Shown here piece after piece: positions 30,188-37,127 of a DNA stretch of 64,000 bases (within the stretch, counting starts at the first letter, position 1; every line of letters starts with the position of its first letter). A model generated the notes under the pieces. The model did no database searches, had not been told where the DNA came from, and was given only the letters and a program-made list of their open reading frames with translations. Source of the DNA: Myxococcales bacterium 68-20 (GTDB lineage: Bacteria > Myxococcota_A > Polyangia > Polyangiales > Polyangiaceae). The stretch covers positions 186,001 through 250,000 of the forward strand of contig MKVQ01000042.1 of NCBI GenBank assembly GCA_001899635.1. The letters run 5' to 3'. Made by a program: the position numbers and the translations under genes.

Positions 30188-31462
30188 TCACTGGAACGCG
30201 CCTTCGAATGCCATCGCGGTGAAGATCGCCTGGCGCTGCGAGATGAACAGCGCGTCGATGAACGACGTATGCATTCCCGCAGCGCGGACGACGAACGCCG
30301 TGCGCACCGCCGCGAGACGCTGGGTCAGCGCCACTCTCAAATCCATGCCGACCGTGAGGATCGCGAGCGGGCCGAGCTCGCGATCGCCGGTGCGCAGCCT
30401 GGGGATCATGACGGCGCCGTCGGTCTCGGTCACCGTGGGAGCGCGTTGCCAGAAGGAGGCTCCGCTCTGCAGATGCAGTCGCACGTCGGGCGACAGCGTG
30501 GTGCGCTCCGACAGGTCCATCGCGTAGCGGCCCTCGGTCGTCGTCGCGAGCTGTCCCCACGAGTCCATGTACAGGCGCTCTTCGATGCGCAGCGTCGCCC
30601 ATCTCGAGCGATGAAGCCACCGACCGGTGGCCGCGTAACGCTCGCGTTCCGTGGGGAGCTGCTCGAGCGGCCGCTCGTCGCGTCGGAGCGCGTTCACGAG
30701 CGCGACGTGAGCTCCCGGCGGGACCTGCGGCGCCACCTGCGCGTCGAACATCGGGACGTAGCGGTAGGGCTTCGATTGATCGCCTCGCTCGACGACCACG
30801 TCGGCGCCGAGCCACAACACCGACGAGGGGCTCAGCACGAACGAGGCGCCCGCGGCCATCTGGTGACGAACGAGCGTGCGATGGAAGACGGAGAAGGGCG
30901 TCCCCGCCCGACCGATCGTGTCGTGGCCCAGCGCGTACGAGACGGCGAGCGTCACGTGATCGTCGTCGAGCTTCCACGATGGGCTCAGGCCGCCGCTGAT
31001 CGAGAGGTAGTCGGGCTCGACGGAGACGGAGGCCGAACCCGCACCGCGCAGGTCACCTGGTCCGTACGCGCCGTCGATGCTCACCGCGTGACGAATCTCT
31101 CTCCAGCGTGAGGATGCCGTGGACACGATGTCGACGGACGCGGCGCTGACGACATCGACGAGGTAGCGCGCGCCCACCGCCCAGCCCTCGGCGTCGTCGC
31201 GTATCCCCGCACGAGCGTTCGGCGCCACGACCGTGACGTTGTCGGTGTCGGCGTACGTCGAGAGCTCCGCCGAAGCTTCGACCGTCGCCCCCGTGGGCGG
31301 CGCGCCGGCGCTCGGAGTCGCGCTGCTTCCAGCGCCCTCACCGGCAGACGCCGGCTTGGCGAAGGCCGAGATCGAGATCGCGCACGCGAGTGCGAACAGC
31401 GCTCGCGCAAGTAGCCTCGGGAGGCCGAGTCGATCAGTTGCAGCCGCAGCCGCTCGTTGCAT
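30188..31462 (-). CDS. DUF3570 outer membrane protein
   Basis: The product (about 424 residues from the ATG at 31462; an ATG at 31504 is equally open) has a signal peptide ending near KPASA and then barrel-like alternating strands: GWAVGARYLVDVVSAASVDIVSTAS, HDTIGRAGTP, EERLYMDSWGQLATTTEGRYAMDLSERTTLSPDVRLH and a C-terminal FEGAFQ. These are DUF3570 features: a large barrel regularly encoded beside DUF4266. The start region overlaps DUF4266 by 29 bases and has GGGAG 6-8 bases upstream. Its function is unknown; transport or export of a redox-active ligand is a reasonable guess. Confidence 0.8.
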   Translation of the reverse strand: MQRAAAAATDRLGLPRLLARALFALACAISISAFAKPASAGEGAGSSATPSAGAPPTGATVEASAELSTYADTDNVTVVAPNARAGIRDDAEGWAVGARYLVDVVSAASVDIVSTASSRWREIRHAVSIDGAYGPGDLRGAGSASVSVEPDYLSISGGLSPSWKLDDDHVTLAVSYALGHDTIGRAGTPFSVFHRTLVRHQMAAGASFVLSPSSVLWLGADVVVERGDQSKPYRYVPMFDAQVAPQVPPGAHVALVNALRRDERPLEQLPTERERYAATGRWLHRSRWATLRIEERLYMDSWGQLATTTEGRYAMDLSERTTLSPDVRLHLQSGASFWQRAPTVTETDGAVMIPRLRTGDRELGPLAILTVGMDLRVALTQRLAAVRTAFVVRAAGMHTSFIDALFISQRQAIFTAMAFEGAFQ

Positions 31463-31637
31463 CGAGACTCCCGCCAACGGCGCCTTCCTGGACGGCGCGA
31501 ACATGTTGCTCTCCCGGCCCGATGACGCTCGACTGCGTCATGCTCGGATGCGCGAGCCGCCCGCGTTGATGAGGAGCGACGCGCGTGCAGCCAGCGGCCG
31601 CGACGAGGAGGACGATCGAGCACGCGACCTTCTTCAT
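31434..31637 (-). CDS. DUF4266 small lipoprotein
   Basis: The 67-residue protein has a lipobox (AAGC, Cys17) and ends in GCGCN, the hallmark of DUF4266, with EQH in its middle as usual. It overlaps the upstream gene by 1-3 bases and the downstream DUF3570 gene by about 29, showing tight coupling. DUF4266 is almost always found with DUF3570. The CxC tail could bind metal or take part in disulphide exchange, which is inference. Confidence 0.85.
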   Translation of the reverse strand: MKKVACSIVLLVAAAGCTRVAPHQRGRLAHPSMTQSSVIGPGEQHVRAVQEGAVGGSLDATSGCGCN

Positions 31638-32131
31638 CAGGGCCTCTCCACCTGCGCGCCGGTCGCGCACGCCGCCTCGTCGGTCTTCGTCGCGAGCCAA
31701 GAACGGAGGCAGACATCGCCCGATGTGCCGAGCGCGAACGGCGCTCCGCCCTTGTGGCTCTCCAGGCCGAGCGCCTTGCGAACGAGAGTGAGCCGCTCCG
31801 GTGCCGCGCCGCCTTCCGCGACGACGCGGGCGAAGAGCTCCGGCTCGAGTCCGACGACCGCGCGCAGGTTGGCCGCGTGTTCGTCCGTCGTCGTCGCACC
31901 GGCGCCCGGCGCGTCGTCGTCCGCCAGGCGGAGCCCGTCGTTGTGGAAGAGACGCAATGGTCGCCCCGACTGGCCGTGGCAGTCGAGCGAGCCACACCGC
32001 GCGCCGAGCATCTCGCTCACGCTCGCCCATCCTTCACGCGGTGGGCTGCCCGCCTGCGGAGCAGCTTCGGCGCCGGAGCACGCAAGAGCCGCAAGCGCGG
32101 TCCACCCGGCCGCGAGCCAAACACGCGTCAT
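31637..32131 (-). CDS. lipoprotein with CX4CH haem-like motif
   Basis: The 164-residue product has a signal peptide with a probable lipobox ending at Cys18, then CGSLDCHG (Cys46, Cys51, His52), a CX4CH motif instead of the usual CX2CH, and later two cysteines (DVC, AAC) and LESHKGG. CGSLDCHG-type motifs with following LRLF occur in deltaproteobacterial/myxobacterial cytochrome-like proteins. Haem attachment is plausible but not certain. Start and stop overlap both neighbours by 4 bases (ATGA), so it is translated as part of a polycistron. Confidence 0.7.
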   Translation of the reverse strand: MTRVWLAAGWTALAALACSGAEAAPQAGSPPREGWASVSEMLGARCGSLDCHGQSGRPLRLFHNDGLRLADDDAPGAGATTTDEHAANLRAVVGLEPELFARVVAEGGAAPERLTLVRKALGLESHKGGAPFALGTSGDVCLRSWLATKTDEAACATGAQVERP

Positions 32132-32652
32132 GGGCACCCACTCGCGTCCATGGGGCGCGGGGTGCCGAAGAGGTAGACGCGTCCCGCGCTCGATCTCGAG
32201 GTCCGATCGTCGTGGCACGAGGCACACGAGCCGTCGCGCTGCACGGGCGTATCCATCTCGATGCGGTAGCGACCTGCCTCCAGCGCGACGAACAAGGGAT
32301 AGCGAGGCGCGAAGTCGGCGGGCTCGACGAAGAAGTTACCCGCGCAGTTCGTGGCGGCACGGAATGTCCGCTTGTCCGCGTCGACGAGCTCGACGACGAC
32401 CCCCGGCGCGGGGTCCGGCGCGTCGGCGGTCACGAAGACCGTGCCGGCGACGGAGAACTCGCGGGCCGACGAGCGGCCGTCGTGGCACACGACGCATGGC
32501 TGGCCGGCACGGTGGAGCGGCCCGGGCGGGACTCCCGCGGCCTCGGGGCCGAGCGCTACGATCGTGCGCTCGCGAAGCGGGTCGTCGCATCCGAACGCGA
32601 GCGCCACAGCCAGAAGCACTGCGAGGCCGGGCCACACCGAGCTCACGGTCAT
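32128..32652 (-). CDS. di-haem cytochrome c-like lipoprotein
   Basis: The 174-residue protein has lipobox AFGC (Cys22) and two canonical CXXCH motifs, CVVCH (53-57) and CASCH (143-147). Between them lies a carboxypeptidase-regulatory-like beta domain (GTVFVTADAPDPAPGVVVELVDADKRTF). It should be a periplasmic or surface di-haem electron carrier needing the cytochrome c maturation machinery. ATGA overlaps on both sides place it second in the operon, right after the predicted flavinylated DUF2271 protein, which suggests electron transfer between the two. Confidence 0.82.
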   Translation of the reverse strand: MTVSSVWPGLAVLLAVALAFGCDDPLRERTIVALGPEAAGVPPGPLHRAGQPCVVCHDGRSSAREFSVAGTVFVTADAPDPAPGVVVELVDADKRTFRAATNCAGNFFVEPADFAPRYPLFVALEAGRYRIEMDTPVQRDGSCASCHDDRTSRSSAGRVYLFGTPRPMDASGCP

Positions 32653-33332
32653 GGCAGCGGGACGATCCGGAACCCTCGGGACGTCGCGTCGTCGGGGACG
32701 CTCGCCGCGCTCACGGAGGCCGCGAGCTCGAACGGAAGAAGGCGATGAGGTCCAGGCGGGCTCTCGGTCGAGGAGTTCTCTTCGGTGAACTCGAGGTGAA
32801 CGACGTACGAGCCGGGCGCCACCGCTGCGCCTCGAGCGTCACGACAATCCCACGCCACGATGTGAGCACCGGCGCTCCTACGTGTAGCGCCCGTGATGGC
32901 GTCGACGTCGTTGCCGTTCGACGACGCCTGCCAGGCCACCGCATGCTCGAGCCGCTTGTTCCCCCACACGTCGAGCGTGCGCACGAAAGCGCCCGACGCC
33001 GTCGCGATCCAGATCGCGCCGACGTTCTCGGGCGCATACTCGCCTCGATAGGAGATCGTGGTCACCTCGACACGCGCGCACGCGCCGCTCGGTACGGCGC
33101 CACCGTCTCCGGCCGTGTCCGTCCCCGACTTCTCGCCGCCCGCTCCCGTACCGCGTCCTTCCCCCGCGTCCGCGTTCTTCTCGCCCTCGCTCGCAAGCCC
33201 CGGTCTGCGATCCCAGTACGACGCGTCCGTGCGCGTCGGATCGCACGCCATGCCGAGTGCCGCCGCGCCGAGCAGCCCGATGACGTGCAAGCCGACCTTG
33301 CCTCCCTGAAGCGCCGCTCGCGAACGCACCAT
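32649..33332 (-). CDS. DUF2271 lipoprotein with FMN-attachment motif
   Basis: The 227-residue protein has a signal peptide with a Cys at residue 30 (GMAC), a low-complexity Gly/Asp/Glu linker (about 45-82) and a DUF2271 domain (about 88-205) with YAPENVGAIWIATASGAFVRTL, VDAITGATR and HIVAWDCRDARGAAVAPGSY. DAITGAT (144-150) fits the Dxx(S/T)GA(T/S) motif that ApbE uses to attach FMN to a Thr, here Thr150. It is the first gene of the left operon, behind a Fur-family-like box. The start at 33332 was chosen because it opens the signal peptide. No apbE gene is in the window. Confidence 0.85.
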   Translation of the reverse strand: MVRSRAALQGGKVGLHVIGLLGAAALGMACDPTRTDASYWDRRPGLASEGEKNADAGEGRGTGAGGEKSGTDTAGDGGAVPSGACARVEVTTISYRGEYAPENVGAIWIATASGAFVRTLDVWGNKRLEHAVAWQASSNGNDVDAITGATRRSAGAHIVAWDCRDARGAAVAPGSYVVHLEFTEENSSTESPPGPHRLLPFELAASVSAASVPDDATSRGFRIVPLP

Positions 33333-33358
33333 GACCGCCGCGAGCTTCCTAGCACCGT

Positions 33359-33387
33359 TTGTTGAAATTGAAAATCGGTTGCAACAA
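33359..33387. promoter_or_regulatory. Fur-family-like box in divergent promoter
   Basis: Inverted arms TTGTTG (33359-33364) and CAACAA (33382-33387) flank GAAATTGAAAATCGGTTG. The part TTGAAAATCGGTTGCAA matches the rpsD-upstream palindrome at 14 of 17 positions. It lies 27 bases upstream of both divergent starts (33332 and 33414), so a single repressor could shut off both gene sets. Confidence 0.5.
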
Positions 33388-33413
33388 GTCGGGTTCGGCG
33401 ATACCCGAGACAC

Positions 33414-34313
33414 GTGGGTCGCCGTCGTCTGCCATCGACCGCGTTCCTGATCGTCGGGCTCGCGCCTGCGCTCGCGCATGCCGACGCAGCGAGCTCCGAG
33501 CCCGCTGCGCTGGAAGAGAGCACGTCTCGAGAGGACGCAGCGGAAGAGAGCGGGCCTCGAGAGAGCGCGCCACCGGAGATGCCTGCGCCCGCGACCGCCG
33601 CCACGGCCAATGCCAATGCCCCCGAGGCCCGCACCGCGCAGCGGTCCGAAGCTCGCCGGTGGGTCTTCGTATCCTTCCGCCAGGACCTCGCGTGGGTGGA
33701 GGGCGACCACGTCTGTTCTCCCGAGGTCCAGCGAAGCGGCGACTTCAGCTGCTTTCGCGCGAACGGCACGCAGTACCTCGGCACGCCGCGAAGCGAGGAC
33801 GCAGCGAGCGCGAGCGGCCTCTCGGTGGCGACGACGCGCCTCCTCGCGACCTATCAGCATTTCGTCGGGACGCACTGGTCCGTCGGCGCCGTCGTCGGGC
33901 TCGTGCTGCGCGGCGGCGGCCCGCGTCCGGTCGGACGTGACGCGCGCGAGTTCTTCCCCTTCCACCTCGAGGGGCAGCTCTCGTGGTGGCCGTCGGGCGC
34001 GCCTGCACGCGGCGAAGGCCCCTCACCGTTCCTCCTGCTCGGCGGAGGGCTCGCGCAGATCGACAGCCGCTTCTCGCTCGCCGTCCGCGAAGACCCGCGC
34101 GCTCCGCTTCCACCGTCGCAGCTCGACAACCCCGAGCGACAGACGCTCGACGTCTACAAGAAGAGCGGGACGGGCTTCGTCGGTCTGGGCGGCGGCATTG
34201 CCGCCTCGACGAGCAGCTCGCTCCTGTGGAGGCTCGCCCTCGAGGCGATGGGCTCGTTCCCGGCGTTCGGGATCGGCGCAGGTCTGGAGGCAGGCGTTGG
34301 CTTCGACCTCTGA
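33414..34313 (+). CDS. outer membrane beta-barrel-like protein
   Basis: The 299-residue product starts at GTG with a signal peptide (LIVGLAPALAHA). An Ala/Glu/Pro-rich linker follows to about residue 75, then strands such as RWVFVSFRQDLAWVEGD, THWSVGAVVGLVLRGGG, FPFHLEGQLSWWP and FLLLGGGLAQIDS, ending GLEAGVGFDL. This is the pattern of a small outer membrane barrel. It is the first gene of the right-hand set and overlaps the next gene by 17 bases. Confidence 0.72.
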   Translation: MGRRRLPSTAFLIVGLAPALAHADAASSEPAALEESTSREDAAEESGPRESAPPEMPAPATAATANANAPEARTAQRSEARRWVFVSFRQDLAWVEGDHVCSPEVQRSGDFSCFRANGTQYLGTPRSEDAASASGLSVATTRLLATYQHFVGTHWSVGAVVGLVLRGGGPRPVGRDAREFFPFHLEGQLSWWPSGAPARGEGPSPFLLLGGGLAQIDSRFSLAVREDPRAPLPPSQLDNPERQTLDVYKKSGTGFVGLGGGIAASTSSSLLWRLALEAMGSFPAFGIGAGLEAGVGFDL

Positions 34314-35802
34314 CACGCAGCGGCCGGCCCGCTCGCTCGGGACGCTCCTTCTCGCAGGCGCCGCGCTCGCGACGACGCAGCTCCTCGCGGTGCGCGAGCT
34401 CGTGAGCGCGCTCTTCGGAGAGGAGGTGGTGATCCTCCTCGTCACCGCCACGCTCTTCGCGGCCATCTCGTTCGGATACTGGCTCGCCCCTCGAATGCGA
34501 CGCTTCGGACGCGCTGGCCAGATCGCGTTCGTCGCCGGCTGCCTGCTGCACCTCACCCTTCCCGTGCTGCCGCGCCATGCCTTCGCCTGGCTCGCGGCGC
34601 ATGGGTGGAACGGCACCGCACCGCTCTTCGTCGCGATCGTGCTCGCCGTCGTCCTCCTCGCGCCCCTCTCGACGTTGCTCCCGCGCGCCGTCGCCAGCTA
34701 CGCCGATCCCGTCCAGGGCATGCGATGGAGCTACACCGCCGAGCTCGTCGGGTTCTTGCTCGGCCTCGGGCTGACGCAGCCCTGCTTCGGTCACGGGATC
34801 GAGGTCCTCCTCGCACTGCACTGGACGCTCCTCGCGCTGGTTGCCGGGCTCGCGCTCGGGACCCGTGCGCTCGCCGTCGTCGCCGTCCCTGCGATGCTGC
34901 TCTGGCCCTCGCTCGCCGCACGCTCCCGCGCCGCGAGCAACGCGCTCTATCGGGACGTCCACGGCATGCGCTCCGCGGACGTCGTCTTCTCCGTCGACTC
35001 TCCCTACCAGCGCGTCGAGGTCGTCGACAGCGGAGCCGGGCGTCGCTCGCTCTACCTCGACGGCCTCGAGAACCTGAACGCCGGCGATCTCGCCCTCCTC
35101 AACGAGTACCTCGCGGTCGTCCCCGCGCGGCTCGCACGGCCCTCCAGCACGCTCGTGATCGGCAACGGCACGTTGTCGCTCGTCGCACCGCTCGGAGCGT
35201 TGTCGAACGAGCTGCTCACGGTGGAGATCGACCCGGTCGTCATCGCGGCCGGCGAGCGCTTCTTCAGCCCGAACGCAGGGCGAGCCAACCTCTCCTGGAA
35301 GCTCGCCCTGGGCGACGGCAAGTCGTTCCTCGCGAGCACGAACCAATCGTTCGACCTCGTCGTGGTCGACGTGCCGAGCCCGCTCACGTTCCAGGAGGCA
35401 TTCCTCCACACGCGGGAGTTCTACGCGCTCGTTCGCTCACGACTCACGCCTCGCGGCGTCGTCTCCGTCCAGCTGAGCGGACATCGCCTCGGCGCGCTCG
35501 AGCGCTCGCCGTCGCGAGTCACCGCCGCGCTCGCCGCGGAGCTCCCCGAGGTCCTCGTCGTGGAGAGCGTCGTCGCCGACCGTGCGTTCGCATACGCGTC
35601 GTCGAACCTTCCCTTCCACGCCGACGACGTCCGAGCCTTCGCGCCGCCCTCCGAGACGCAGCTCGTCGTGATCGATCCCGAGACCGTACGCGCGCGGACG
35701 GGCGGCGCCCATCCGCTCGACATCGACTCACTCGATCTCGTGCTGCGCCGCGGCCTCGAGCGCCTGATCGACCGCCGAGCGAGTGGAGGCGGAGATGGGT
35801 GA
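34297..35802 (+). CDS. membrane-bound spermidine-synthase-like enzyme
   Basis: The 501-residue protein begins at a TTG with GGAGG six bases upstream. Residues about 10-210 contain six to seven hydrophobic helices. Residues about 235-460 are a spermidine-synthase-like Rossmann domain: LYLDGLENLN, VIGNGTLSLVAPLG (nucleotide loop), LLTVEIDP (acidic end of strand 2), GDGKSFL and FDLVVVDVPSP. Aminopropyltransferases use decarboxylated SAM; membrane-fused relatives are poorly understood. GNGTLS replaces the usual GGGDGG and DVPSP replaces D-(S/T)-DP, so substrate or activity may differ. The signal is strong for fold, weaker for reaction. Confidence 0.78.
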   Translation: MASTSDTQRPARSLGTLLLAGAALATTQLLAVRELVSALFGEEVVILLVTATLFAAISFGYWLAPRMRRFGRAGQIAFVAGCLLHLTLPVLPRHAFAWLAAHGWNGTAPLFVAIVLAVVLLAPLSTLLPRAVASYADPVQGMRWSYTAELVGFLLGLGLTQPCFGHGIEVLLALHWTLLALVAGLALGTRALAVVAVPAMLLWPSLAARSRAASNALYRDVHGMRSADVVFSVDSPYQRVEVVDSGAGRRSLYLDGLENLNAGDLALLNEYLAVVPARLARPSSTLVIGNGTLSLVAPLGALSNELLTVEIDPVVIAAGERFFSPNAGRANLSWKLALGDGKSFLASTNQSFDLVVVDVPSPLTFQEAFLHTREFYALVRSRLTPRGVVSVQLSGHRLGALERSPSRVTAALAAELPEVLVVESVVADRAFAYASSNLPFHADDVRAFAPPSETQLVVIDPETVRARTGGAHPLDIDSLDLVLRRGLERLIDRRASGGGDG

Positions 35803-36310
35803 GCGCCGTGCGAAGATCATCGCGAGCGTGACCGGATTCCACTTCGCCGCGCTCCAGGTGGGCGCGTTCCTGGCGGTCCAGAGCGTCTCGTCATCGGCCT
35901 GGTCGACCTACGCAGCGCTGACCTCCGCCTGGCTCGCCGGGACGTTGTTCGGGCTCTGGGTCACGCTCCCGGCCCGCCCGACGATCCTCGCCGGTGTCCT
36001 CGCATTCGAGGGACTGGTCGGCTTCACACGTGTAGCGCCGTGGTCGCGGTGGATGTTCGTCTTCGGCATCGCCGCGGTCGCCGTCGGAGGTCTCTGGGCC
36101 GGCGGGTTCTTCACTCGCGCCGCGAGACGCCGCGCCACGGACGGCGTGTTCCTCCACGAGAACAACGGCTTTCTACTCGGTCTCGTAGCGACTCCGTTCG
36201 CCTTCGCCTTCGGTGGACGCACGGCGCTCGCAGCGCTCCCGCTCATCACGGCGGCGGCGCTCTTCGGGCTGGACCAAATATCGACACAAGAAAGGAGACT
36301 CGAACCATGA
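35795..36310 (+). CDS. small integral membrane protein, partner of spermidine-synthase-like enzyme
   Basis: The 171-residue product has five to six hydrophobic segments (for example FHFAALQVGAFLAVQSV, LVGFTRVAPW, MFVFGIAAVAVGGLWAGGFFTR, GFLLGLVATPFAFAFGG). The chosen ATG overlaps the previous stop by 8 bases and has GGAGG 5 bases upstream. In larger fused membrane spermidine synthases a second bundle of helices follows the first; here it seems to be a separate polypeptide, so the two products probably form a complex. That is inference from context. Confidence 0.6.
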   Translation: MGERRAKIIASVTGFHFAALQVGAFLAVQSVSSSAWSTYAALTSAWLAGTLFGLWVTLPARPTILAGVLAFEGLVGFTRVAPWSRWMFVFGIAAVAVGGLWAGGFFTRAARRRATDGVFLHENNGFLLGLVATPFAFAFGGRTALAALPLITAAALFGLDQISTQERRLEP

Positions 36311-36768
36311 CGCGTACCCTGCTCCTCACATCCGTTCCCGTCGTCGCCGCCGCCTCGGTGGCCGCATGCATGTCGGTCGACGATACGCCTGGCGTGGCGG
36401 TGGCCAAGACACCGAGCGGCGACGGCGAGGACGCCGGCCCCAAGAGCCGCAGCGACGGCCCCACCAGCGCCTCGCCCGACGCGGCGACCGGATGTCCCTC
36501 ACACGCCGAGGACGGAGCGACCCTCGCCGGGTGCTGCCTCGCCACCGGCCGCTGCGGCTACTTCGTCCCGAGCCTCAATGCCTGCACCGATCCCGTCCAG
36601 CTCGGGCTTTCGAGCAGCGAGACGACGTGCACGTACGATGGCTCGTCGACCGGCGAGGACGATGACGACAAGGACAAGGACAAGGACAAGGACAAGGACA
36701 AGGACAAGGACAAGGACAAGGACAAGGACAAGGACAAGGACAAGGACAAGGACAAGGACAAGGACTGA
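36307..36768 (+). CDS. lipoprotein with C-terminal (Asp-Lys)16 tail
   Basis: The 153-residue protein has lipobox VAAC (Cys21), a Cys-rich middle (GCPSHAEDG, GCCLATGRCGYFVP, NACTD, TTCTYDG) and an acidic run EDDDD followed by sixteen Asp-Lys pairs and a final Asp. The tail is perfectly alternating in charge and could act as an extended surface brush or metal/polyanion-binding arm. It overlaps the upstream stop (ATGA), so it is the last gene of the right-hand set. It shows no homology that I recognise. Confidence 0.72.
   Translation: MTRTLLLTSVPVVAAASVAACMSVDDTPGVAVAKTPSGDGEDAGPKSRSDGPTSASPDAATGCPSHAEDGATLAGCCLATGRCGYFVPSLNACTDPVQLGLSSSETTCTYDGSSTGEDDDDKDKDKDKDKDKDKDKDKDKDKDKDKDKDKDKD
36667..36765 (+). 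repeat. perfect tandem hexamer GACAAG x16
   Basis: Sixteen uninterrupted GACAAG units plus GAC encode the Asp-Lys tail just before the stop. Because the unit is 6 bases, copy-number change by slippage would keep the frame and only change tail length. Confidence 0.97.
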
Positions 36769-36822
36769 GACGATTGAGACGTCTCACGCGTCCGACCACG
36801 TCGGAGCGATGGCAGCGCCCCG

Positions 36823-36966
36823 TCAGTCGACGGCGACGAGCGCAGCATCGGAGCGAATCGCGCTCTGCGCTGCTGCCGCGAGACCGAAACAGCTCACCGA
36901 CCCGACAAAGACGAAGCCGGTCAGGACGAAGAGCCAGAAGGGAGCATCGAAGCGGACGGCGTTCAT
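36823..36966 (-). CDS. possible 47-residue single-span membrane protein
   Basis: The frame MNAVRFDAPFWLFVLTGFVF continues with a hydrophobic stretch to about residue 35 and a short polar tail, consistent with one transmembrane helix. No clear ribosome binding site precedes it, and the frame extends further upstream with poor composition. It lies in the space between the (DK)16 lipoprotein and ligA, which otherwise appears empty. Confidence 0.3.
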   Translation of the reverse strand: MNAVRFDAPFWLFVLTGFVFVGSVSCFGLAAAAQSAIRSDAALVAVD

Positions 36967-37127
36967 CGGGTGGGTCTCGGTGAAGGAAAGGGGGCGGCGA
37001 GGGCCGATCGTGGCAAAGAGCGCCGTGGGACCGCAAGAAAGCTGCGCGGGGTGGCCCCTCGGCCCCCGCTCGCGCAGCCTCCCACGCGTCCGCTCCGTGT
37101 AGATCTCGTTCCGGTCGTCGAGCCGGC

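Noticed and set aside
36667-36765. Possible CRISPR-like or satellite array
   Set aside because: The hexamer repeats are in frame inside a coding sequence, have no spacers, and encode the Asp-Lys tail.
36558-36848. Leu/Ser repeat frame antisense to the (DK)16 tract
   Set aside because: It is the reverse reading of the GACAAG repeat and has no start signal.
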